Source: Candidatus Aminicenantota bacterium (lineage in GTDB: Bacteria > Acidobacteriota > Aminicenantia > UBA2199). From it: a stretch of DNA of 6,243 bases. The notes beneath the pieces are model-generated. The model saw only the letters and a program-made list of their open reading frames with translations, did no database searches and was not told the DNA's origin. This document shows positions 1 through 6,243 of the stretch, piece by piece; the first letter of the stretch is position 1; each line of letters starts with the position of its first letter. The stretch lies in the NCBI GenBank assembly GCA_020355945.1, contig CP070627.1:1840411-1846653 (forward strand). The letters are read 5' to 3'. Both the position numbers and the translations under genes were made by a program.

Positions 1-3000
1 ATGGACCGCTCCATCATGATGGCCACAATGGTGTCGGATTTGACTCCCTTTTCTCTTAAAGCATGCGCCAATTGACCACTTTTTTTATTTAATTCCCCGT
101 AAGTAATAGACCCGGGTGCAGACAAGGGGGCAAGCCCCCTTGTCCCCTCTAAGGGCTTTTCTATGCTCCATGCTCCATGGTCCATGCCAATTACGGCAAT
201 ATTATCCGGGGTTTGTTCCACCTGTTCTTCAAACAGTTGATGCAGGGTTTTACCAGTCGGGTACGCTGCCCCGGGTTGGTTAAAAGCGTTTAATAGCTGC
301 TGCTTCTCTTCTTCCGACAGGATGTCGATGTTTGAAATGGATTGTTGAAGATTATCGATCACGGCGGTGGTTATTCGTTTGAAATACCGGATAAACCGCT
401 GCAGGGTTTCTTCCTTGAAGAGCCGGGTGCAGTATTCAAAATACATCAAAAGCTGATCTCCTGATTCAGTCATGTTCAGGGTTAGATCGAATTTTGCGGT
501 ATTTGCTTTGTACTCCCGGGGTTTTAATTTCAGACCGGGTAATTCTATTTGCGGTATTCCTGTCCCGGTTATTTGCGACTGGCTGACCTGTAACACAAAT
601 ACAGCATCAAACAGGGGATTGCGGCTGGTATCCCGGCCAACCACCACTTTTTCCACCAGGTCTTCAAACTGGTAATCCTGGTGGTCAAAAGCCTGTAATG
701 TAGTCTCTTTGACTTCCTGTAAAAAAGATTCCAGGGTTTTGCCTGCCGAGGGATAGTTCCTGATAGGTAATGTATTGATAAAAATGCCGATAATGGATTC
801 CAGTCCTGCATGCCGTCTCCCGATCACAGGGATTCCCACCACAACATCTTCCTGGCGGCTGAGTTCAAATAAGAGAATATTAAATATGGTCATAAGAACC
901 ATGTAAAGTGTTACTTCTTGACTTGCAGCTATTTTTCGTAATGCCCGGGTTTCTTCATCCGACAATTGGAAAGCGATAATGTCCCCGGCAAAGCTCCAGA
1001 GCACAGGCCTGGGATAATCATAGGGCAGGACCAGTACAGGGATATCACTGCCGCTTTGGAACTGTGCCAGCCAGTAAGCTTCCTGTTGTGCCAACCGGGC
1101 CTGGTGCTGCGGGCTGTTTTGCCACCGGGAATAATCTTTATACTGGATTGGCAGCGATGGCAGTTCTTTGCCTGTGTAAAGCGCCATGAGGTCCTTGACA
1201 AAAATTTCATGAGAAATACCATCGGTGATGATATGATGGATGTCAAACATTAAAATATAGTGCTTCTCTTCAACGTGTACCAATTTTAACCTGAAACAGG
1301 GGGCCCGGGACAGGTCAAAGGGATGAATGAAATCCCGGATAATCATTTCCACCCTGGCATTTGTCCCGGGTTCCCCCCTGGCAGGGATGGTAGGCATTTC
1401 TGCCGGTATGGAGGAGACCTTTGTTATATCATCGTATTCAAATGGAAGGTCCAGGTCTGCAGTTTGGTGTATCTTTTGTACCGGTTCTGACTTGACCATC
1501 CGGATGGATGTGCGAAGACTTTCATGCCGATGTAACATCCCTACAACAGCCTGGCGAAGTTGTTTCCACTGGACCGGGCCTTCCAACTGCACCACCTGTG
1601 GGGAGTTATAGGCGATGCTGTTTTTTTCCATCTCCTGCAAAATATATAACCGCTTCTGGGCTGAAGATAAGCTGTAATATTCTTTCTCTTCCACCGGTTC
1701 AATAGGGATGAATTCTCCTTTTTCCGCACCGGCAATGTATTTCGCCACTCCCGCTATAGTGGAATGATCGAAAAATTGTTTAATCGGAATGGTAACCTTT
1801 AATTCTTTTTGTATAATAGAGATGATGTTTATCATTTTTAAGGAATCGCCGCCCAGGTCGAATAGATCATCATTAACACCTATTTTTTCTATGCCAAAGA
1901 AGCGCTGCCAGATATCGGCCAGTCTCTGTTGGAGGGGGTTCCCGGGAGCCACATAAGAATTGGACAATTCCGGCCTGGGATACAATGCCGCGGCTTCTCC
2001 TGCTCCTGTTTTATCTTCCCTGGTGGTCCCCGGGGATTTAACCCAACGGGCAATTCGTCCTTCCAGGTCACCCTGGTTGGAAAATATAACCTGTTCCACA
2101 GGGTCTAAGGATAAGATGCGATGAAATGCCTCTGTGGTATTTTCTTTATTGGTTCCATCCCAGTCAACAACAATCCAGGGTTCCCGTTTCTTTCGATTGT
2201 GCGCTGTGGAAAAGGCATCCATGAAATGGTTGGCCGCCGAATAAGCGACAAACTCCAGGCCGCCCAACACGGTGGATATGGAGGATATGAGCAAACAAAA
2301 ATCAAGATTTTTATCCTTTACTAACTCTTCCAAAACCAGGAGGCCATATAATTTTGATTTGAATTGCTGCTGGCATTCCGTTTCGGCAATGGCATCAATG
2401 GTATTAAAGGTATCGCCTTTGATGATACCCGCCGAGTGGATCACCCCATTAATCGGGCCCAGACGTTCCTCTCCCTGTTGAATGGCTTCCAGCATCCCCC
2501 AACGATCCCCGGCATCCGCACTAAAATATAAAACCTCTCCGCCTAATTCTTGAAGCCGCTGCAATTTCCGGATGTTTTGATAGGTTTTATCCTCTTTATC
2601 ACCAATGATTAAATACTGTGCCCACATTTCTCGCCCAGGTAATTGTGTACGGCCGGTTAATATAAGCTTAGCGCGGACGCCTTTGATTAAATATTCCGCC
2701 AATGTGTACCCGATATCCCCTAATCCACCGAGAATTAAATATACCCCTCCTTCCCGGAGTAATGGTGAGGTTTCGGGCTTTTCCAGGGGCATTGGCTCAA
2801 AGGACCGGACCCAACGCTGCTGATGACGAAATGCCACCACCGTGTCGTCCCGGCATACCATCTCTGACAACAGCAGATCAATCATCTTCTCATCCTGGTC
2901 TGACAATTTTGTTAAATCAATACTTTTGCAGGTAATGCCAGGATACTCCTGGGGGATCACCCGACAGGGACCCAATACAGTGGCTTTAACGGGATTCAGG

Positions 3001-6000
3001 GGTTCATCACCGGTTACCTCTTGCATATGAGTGGTTACCACATGAATGCCAATTCCCCCTGTGTAATTGCACTGGCGGCCCAGTGCCCGGGCTAAATACA
3101 ATAAGCTGTAGAATCCCAATTCCTGGGCCCTTTCTACAGCCTCCAACCGGCTTCCTTCATGTTCATCATCGGTGAGGCCCCATAGATGAACCAACCGGTC
3201 AGGGATGGCGTTCATGGAATTTAGCTTTTGGAATAATTTTTCGTAATCCCGGTATTGCTTTGGGTTGACAGTAAATGAACACGCTTCTTGCTGCCCATAT
3301 CCGGGGCCTATTCTAACGGTGACCACCTGCGGTTGTTTGCTGGTACTGCCTTCCAATCGCTCTTTCAGTCGATTTCCCAGCCCCAATTCGTCCGTGAATA
3401 TCAGCCAGCATCCCTGCAATTCTACTCCTGGTTTCTTGATATGAAGCATTTTCTGACGCTTCCATAAGGGAACATAGAACCAGTCGGCCAATTCCCGGGA
3501 TTGACCGGGACCTTTCCTGCCGCCAGATACGGAGAACTGACCGGATTCATATTCTTCTACCAATTTCCAGAAACGCTGCTTTTCAAAGGGGTAGGTGGGT
3601 AACGAAATGCGATGTCTTTCTTCTTGTTGGTGATATTGAGACCAATTGATAAAGCCACCGTAAAGCCACAACAATCCCAGTTTATCCACCAGGTAATAAT
3701 CATCCGATATTTGTTTTCCGGGACGTCTTACCAGGCTAATCGTATGGTGCCGGGGGAGGTGGGGATTGCTGTTTTTTTCCATTTGCCGTTTCACCAGCGC
3801 ACAAATATCTTGCCCGGGTCCCACTTCCAAAAATAAGGCATCGGGCCCATCTAGCAACTTTTGTATCCCCCGGGCAAAGTGAACGGTCTCGCGCAGTTGT
3901 TTTGCCCAGTAAGCCGGGGATACCGCATCCTCCAATTTCATCCAACTACCTGTCACCGTTGAAATATATGGAATTCGAGGTGAATTGAGCGAGACGGTAC
4001 TCACCTGTCGTTGAAATTCTTCCAATACCGGTTCCATCATCTGCGAATGAATGCCGTGTGTGGAATCCAGGGGCATGCACACCAGCTTTCTTTCTTTCAT
4101 TTGTCTTTCAAAGGATTTTACAACTTCCTTTGCACCGGAAACCACACAGGATTCGCCATTATCGATGCCAATAGATAATTGGTCTGTTAGTAATGGTTTT
4201 ACCTCCATTACCGGCAGCGGTACGCTTAACATCATTCCCGGGGATAACTGACCCAGCAGTTTGCCCCTGATGACCAATAATTTCAATGCATTTTCAAGGG
4301 AAAAAACACCGGATATACAAGCTGCTGCATATTCCCCAAAGCTGTATCCGATCATTGCCCGCGGTTTGATTCCCCATTTCATCAGCAGCTTTGCCAGGGC
4401 GTATTCAAATATAAATACCACCAATTGGGCGATTTCGGTTTGGTTAATTTGGAGGATATATGACCTATTGGACCTATAGGCTCTATTAGAACTGCAGGAA
4501 TTATTGGAGACAGGGGGACTTTGCTTACCGGCCGAAATACCGGGATAAAGAATCTCTTTCAAGTTGTAATCCACCAGGCTGTTTAAAATTTTAAAACAGC
4601 GGTCTATTTCCCGGCGAAAATCCGGTTCGGTTTGGTAAAGCCCCTTTCCCATGTTGACATATTGGCACCCCAGGCCGGAAAACATGAATATCACCGGTTT
4701 GTTTCCTTCATTGGCTTTGGAATGATAGGTTTGCACGTTCCTGGGGTCCAATGCGGTTATTCGGTCAATGGCTTCGGGAACAGAGGTGCATACCAATTTT
4801 CTCCTGTAGGGGAATCGCCGTCTGCCCACCTTTAACGTATAGGCAGCATCGGCCAGGGTTAGACCAGGATTAGTCGGATTCTTATGATTACCGTGATTTA
4901 AAAGATTTTTTTTAAAATATTCTGCCAGGTTTTGGGTCATACGGTCCAGGGCGGCTGCGGTTTTAGCGGATAATAGGATGAGTTGGTATTGTCGAGTAGA
5001 CAGGGGGGCAAGCCTCCTTGTCCCCCTGGGGGCTTCCTCAAGGATAACATGGGCATTGGTGCCGCCGATGCCAAAGGAACTGACACCGGCTCGCAGCCGC
5101 TTACCACTGGTTTTCCACTCTTTCAGCCTGGTATTGACATAAAAGGGGCTGTTGTGAAAATCAATCCCGGGATTGGGGGATTCAAAATGTAAACTGGGGG
5201 GAATCTGCTTATGCTTTAGGGCGAGAACGGTTTTGATAAAGCTGGTCACCCCGGCTGCCGTATCCAGGTGCCCGACATTGGTTTTAACGGATCCCAGTGC
5301 ACAAAAATGTCTATTATTGGTGTTAAAGGCCAGGTTCAATGCTTCAATTTCTGTCACATCCCCCAGTGGTGTAGCAGTGCCGTGGGTTTCCACATAACTG
5401 ATATCTTCGGGATTTACTCCTGCTATTTTAAAGGCTTTGCGGATCACCCCTGCCTGTCCGTCTACACCAGGTGCAGCAAATCCCACTTTTTGACTGCCGT
5501 CATTATTAATGGCTGAGCCTTTAATCACCGCATAAATATGGTCCCTGTGCATTAAGGCATCCTCCAGTCGCTTCAAGGCAACGATTCCTACCCCTTCTCC
5601 ACCGACTGTGCCCCGGGCATTGGCATCAAAGGCTCGGCAATGACCGTCCGGTGAAAGAATCATTCCTTCCGCATAAACATATCCCACTTTCTTTGACAGG
5701 TTCAGACCAATTCCACCCGCTAATGCCATATCGCAGTCGCCGCTCAATAATCCCTGGCACGCCAGGTGAATCGCCACCAGTGAAGTTGAACAAGCGGTGT
5801 GCAGGGAAAAGGACGGACCTTTTAAATTTAATTTATAGGAAACCAGGGTACTGATAAAATCCCTATCACTTAAATAATTGGCAATAAAGGAATTCAAATC
5901 TTTGGTATTGGAAGATATACTGCATAGTGTCATCCAATTTTGAGTCGATGATGCCCCGGTGTATAACCCGATCAATTCTTTAAAAGATCCCGGGTCATAT

Positions 6001-6243
6001 CCGGCATCTTCCAATACTTCCCATAAGCACTCATGGAAAATCTTGGTTTGAGGAGCCATCTGTTCGGTTTCCATCGGTATATAATCAAAAAAGGCTGCAT
6101 CAAAATATTCAATGTGTTCAAGAACCCCCCCCCAGGATTTGACATAATGAGGGTCCTGGAGATGTGATGCATGAACGCCATTCGTTTCTAACTCTTCATC
6201 GTTAAAAAAGGTAATGGATTCCACCCCATTCTTTAAATTATCC
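1..6243 (-). CDS. Hybrid PKS-NRPS megasynthase, internal fragment (KS-AT-KR-ACP-C-A), partial at both ends
   Basis: One minus-strand frame is open across the whole window: 2080 codons from 6242 to 3, with no stop. Neither start nor stop codon lies here. Domains in order: KS (residues 1-405), linker with repeats (406-514), AT (515-845), post-AT linker with the YPFEKQRFW signature (884-892), KR with its structural half (921-1362), ACP (1433-1505), C (1522-1965), start of A (1996-2080). The protein would be a cytosolic assembly-line enzyme that extends an acyl chain by one ketide unit, reduces it to a beta-hydroxyacyl group, and condenses it with an amino acid. Only about 30 residues separate the post-AT signature from the KR, so no dehydratase, enoylreductase or methyltransferase is present. 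Family assignment rests on intact signature motifs and their order. The final product and the upstream modules cannot be known from this window. Odd points are several in-frame repeat insertions, listed separately. Confidence 0.97.
120..147 (-). repeat. Palindromic element, copy 1 (A-domain loop)
   Basis: Twenty-eight bases match 4998-5025 at 26 positions (differences at 125 and 137). The core at 121-144 is a perfect inverted repeat with 11-base arms (gacaagggggc and gcccccttgtc) around a central aa. In frame on the minus strand it encodes GTRGLAPLS (2033-2041). It lies within the extra loop of the A domain. It is not a terminator: it lies in the middle of an open frame and no T-run follows in either direction. 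Confidence 0.85.
163..188 (-). repeat. 7-base tandem repeat in A-domain loop
   Basis: On the plus strand, atgctcc (163-169), atgctcc (170-176), atggtcc (177-183) and the partial unit atgcc (184-188) follow without gaps. Read on the minus strand this gives MDHGAWS in the loop before the A1 motif. Three full units are 21 bases, so the frame is kept, but gain or loss of one unit would shift it. It lies 15 bases from the palindromic element at 120-147. Confidence 0.75.
348..1679 (-). other. NRPS condensation (C) domain, complete
   Basis: This domain forms an amide bond between the ACP-bound beta-hydroxyacyl chain and the amino acid loaded by the next carrier. All seven core motifs are visible: C1 SSAQKRLYILQ (1526-1536), C2 RHESLRTSI (1572-1580), C3 HHIITDG (1669-1675), C4 YKDYSRWQ (1701-1708), C5 IGIFINTLPIRN (1818-1829), C6 HQDYQFEDLVE (1854-1864) and C7 RDTSRNPLFDAVFVLQ (1870-1885). 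The catalytic second histidine of C3 is H1670 (codon 1233-1235). The donor is a polyketide ACP and no epimerase precedes it, so this is an LCL-type or hybrid PKS-NRPS condensation domain rather than a DCL or dual E/C domain. That subtype follows from context, since I cannot build a phylogeny. Between C2 and the FIHPFDLS block lies a proline-rich stretch (about 1609-1630) longer than usual. Confidence 0.96.
1728..1946 (-). other. Acyl carrier protein (ACP) with phosphopantetheine attachment serine
   Basis: This domain carries the growing chain as a thioester on a 4'-phosphopantetheine arm. The attachment serine is S1467 in DLFDLGGDSLK (codon 1842-1844). The domain starts about NPLQQRLADIWQRFFG (1435-1450), has helix II after the serine (MINIISIIQKE), and closes with FFDHSTIAGVAKYIA (1490-1504), about 72 residues, the usual size. 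The LGGDSL form looks more like a peptidyl carrier protein than a pure PKS ACP, as is often seen where a PKS module hands over directly to an NRPS C domain. Its place between KR and C makes it the donor carrier for the C domain. A 30-residue linker with PGTT, GAGEAAA and the LYPRPELSN signature separates it from the KR. A 4'-phosphopantetheinyl transferase encoded elsewhere would be needed for activation. Confidence 0.96.
2157..3482 (-). other. Ketoreductase (KR) domain with N-terminal structural subdomain
   Basis: This domain reduces the beta-keto group on the ACP-bound chain with NADPH. The structural half begins at WFYVPLWKR (921-929) and includes GFYSLLYLARALG (1043-1055). The catalytic half has the nucleotide-binding loop LGGLGDIG (1171-1178), LTGR (1195-1198), HSAG (1269-1272) and YSAANHFMDAF (1334-1344). 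The catalytic set K1297, S1321, Y1334, N1338 is complete, and its spacing (24, 13 and 4 residues) equals that of the DEBS module 1 KR (K1776, S1800, Y1813, N1817), so activity is expected. Stereochemical type is unclear. The B-type LDD motif is absent (IKG at 1274-1276), and the A-type tryptophan position, eight residues before the tyrosine, is L1326. With no dehydratase in the module, the hydroxyl should remain in the product. Confidence 0.95.
3708..4700 (-). other. Acyltransferase (AT) domain, probably malonyl-specific
   Basis: This domain transfers an extender unit from its CoA ester to the ACP phosphopantetheine. It begins at VIFMFSGLGCQYVNMG (517-532). The nucleophile is S634 in GYSFGEYAAA (codon 4341-4343). 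The carboxylate-binding arginine is probably R659 in VIRGKL, and the catalytic histidine is H732 in HGIHS (codon 4047-4049). It ends near EVGPG (806-810) and TISLVRR. HGIH sits where malonyl-specific ATs carry HAFH and methylmalonyl ATs carry YASH, so malonyl-CoA is the likely substrate. Two positions depart from the textbook consensus: L524 replaces the oxyanion-hole glutamine of GQG, and Y633 replaces histidine in GHSxGE. I recall both as common in this clade of hybrid enzymes, so loss of activity is not implied. A tripeptide-repeat insertion occupies about residues 569-598, just before the conserved NQTEIAQ helix. Confidence 0.94.
4462..4506 (-). repeat. Degenerate 9-base tandem repeat in AT domain
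   Basis: On the plus strand the units are gacctattg (4462), gacctatag (4471), gctctatta (4480), gaactgcag (4489) and gaattattg (4498), each nine bases long and starting with g. The encoded peptide NNSCSSNRAYRSNRSY (580-595) shows a three-residue period with S or A in the third place and N or Y usually in the first. It sits in an AT surface region between the GISAGKQ stretch and NQTEIAQ, where related enzymes usually have a short acidic or variable loop. Confidence 0.7.
4868..4912 (-). repeat. Degenerate 9-base tandem repeat in KS-AT linker (N-x-x peptide)
   Basis: The tetramer gatt begins at 4868, 4877, 4886, 4895 and 4904, exactly nine bases apart. On the coding strand this gives asparagine at residues 446, 449, 452, 455 and 458: NLL, NHG, NHK, NPT, NPG. 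The stretch lies between EYFKK and LTLADAAYTL, which are normally nearly adjacent in the KS-AT linker, so it reads as an insertion in a tolerant loop. Confidence 0.72.
4998..5025 (-). repeat. Palindromic element, copy 2 (KS-AT linker)
   Basis: This is the second copy of the 28-base element at 120-147, 26 of 28 bases identical and offset by 4878 bases, a multiple of three, so both copies are read in the same frame. It encodes GTRRLAPLS (407-415), immediately after the KS end NAHVILEEAP. The palindrome is imperfect here: two pairs in the 11-base arms (5003/5018 and 5006/5015) become G-T. A nearby alternative pairing joins caggggg (5001-5007) with ccccctg (5022-5028). Confidence 0.83.
5028..6242 (-). 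other. Ketosynthase (KS) domain, N-terminus cut by window edge
   Basis: This domain catalyses decarboxylative Claisen condensation between the incoming acyl chain and the extender unit on the ACP. The catalytic cysteine is C151 in TACSTSL (codon 5790-5792). The two catalytic histidines are H287 in ETHGTATPLGD (5382-5384) and H325 in KTNVGHLDTAAG (5268-5270). The cysteine and both histidines are present, so the domain should condense rather than only decarboxylate. Further conserved blocks are INNDGSQKVGFAAPG (245-259) and the C-terminal end SSFGIGGTNAHVILEE (388-403). The first residues, DNLKNGVESITFF, match a point about 25-30 residues into a usual KS, so only the opening strand is missing. 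Family variations are MAPQTKIFHE where MDPQ plus a basic residue is usual, and HGTAT for HGTGT. QTKIFHE-type sequence is familiar from mixed PKS-NRPS enzymes such as the mycosubtilin/iturin type. That closeness is recalled, not computed. Confidence 0.96.

Larger units (their letters stand above)
1..257 (-). other. Adenylation (A) domain, N-terminal start only
   Basis: This is the beginning of the AMP-forming amino-acid activating domain of the NRPS module. It starts at TLHQLFEEQVEQTPDNIAVIG (1999-2019 in the fragment), the standard post-C opening. The A1 core motif follows as ITYGELNKKSGQLAHALREKG (2046-2066), and A2 has just begun (VAIMMERS, 2073-2080) when the window ends. The preceding ILSEEEKQQLLNAFNQP (1974-1990) is the usual C-A linker. 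The specificity-conferring pocket residues lie outside the window, so the amino acid cannot be predicted. IAVIG and ITYGELN are normally separated by only a few residues. Here about 25 extra residues (2020-2044) made from a 7-base tandem repeat and a palindromic element sit between them, in a surface loop position. Confidence 0.93.

Noticed and set aside
121..144. Strong hairpin as a rho-independent terminator
   Set aside because: No T-run follows the stem in either direction, and the hairpin lies inside a continuous coding frame with conserved A-domain sequence on both sides.
929..1246. Minus-strand open frame 929-1246 and similar ones in other minus frames
   Set aside because: These are out of frame with the conserved C-domain motifs (HHIITDG and neighbours), which run in the long frame. 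They are shadow frames.
966..1253. Plus-strand open frames of 60-95 codons, including 966-1253 and 5268-5516
   Set aside because: They overlap the well-supported minus-strand megasynthase frame, have no recognisable protein motif, and are of the length expected from antisense shadows of a long gene.
3483..3707. Dehydratase or enoylreductase between AT and KR
   Set aside because: Only the post-AT linker (YPFEKQRFW) and about 30 further residues occupy this space, and no dehydratase HxxxGxxxxP motif is present.
4462..4506. CRISPR-like array from regularly spaced short repeats
   Set aside because: The units are nine bases long, contiguous without spacers and coding. No repeats of 23-40 bases with unique spacers exist in the window.
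6125..6133. Possible frameshift at the nine-base homopolymer
   Set aside because: Conserved KS sequence continues in the same frame before and after the tract, so no frameshift is present in this sequence.

Overview
The window lies entirely inside one very large gene on the minus strand. A single reading frame stays open without a stop from position 6242 down to position 3 (2080 codons) and leaves the window at both ends. It encodes part of a hybrid polyketide synthase / non-ribosomal peptide synthetase (PKS-NRPS). Residue numbers used below count from the first complete codon at position 6242 and are not true protein numbers.

Reading in the direction of translation (right to left), the domains are: ketosynthase (KS, lacking its extreme N-terminus), malonyl-type acyltransferase (AT), ketoreductase (KR), acyl carrier protein (ACP), condensation domain (C), and the start of an adenylation domain (A), which runs off the left edge. 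This is one near-complete PKS extension module (KS-AT-KR-ACP) feeding an NRPS module (C-A-...). The AT loads an extender unit, probably malonyl, on the ACP. The KS extends the chain received from upstream by two carbons and the KR reduces the beta-keto group to a hydroxyl. No dehydratase or enoylreductase is present, so a beta-hydroxyacyl chain should be handed to the C domain, which joins it to the amino acid chosen by the truncated A domain. All core catalytic residues of the KS, KR, ACP and C domains are visible.

The organism is a bacterium of intermediate G+C content. The KS and AT styles (QTKIFHE near the KS N-terminus, GLG/GYSFGE/HGIHS in the AT) resemble hybrid megasynthases of Firmicutes, myxobacteria and uncultured lineages such as Candidatus Aminicenantes. 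This is an impression from memory, not a search result, and no firm taxon can be given.

The most unusual content is the repeat DNA inside the gene. A 28-base palindromic element occurs twice (120-147 and 4998-5025, 26 of 28 bases identical), in the same reading frame, encoding GTRxLAPLS both times, once in the KS-AT linker and once in a loop near the A-domain start. Next to the A-domain copy is a 7-base tandem repeat. Two separate degenerate 9-base tandem repeats encode tripeptide repeats in the KS-AT linker and in an AT loop. The hexamer CCCGGG occurs about 16 times. Together they suggest a genome in which small repeats expand or insert in frame at tolerant positions of a megasynthase. I see no RNA genes, promoters, terminators, transposase genes or CRISPR arrays, and no credible gene on the plus strand.
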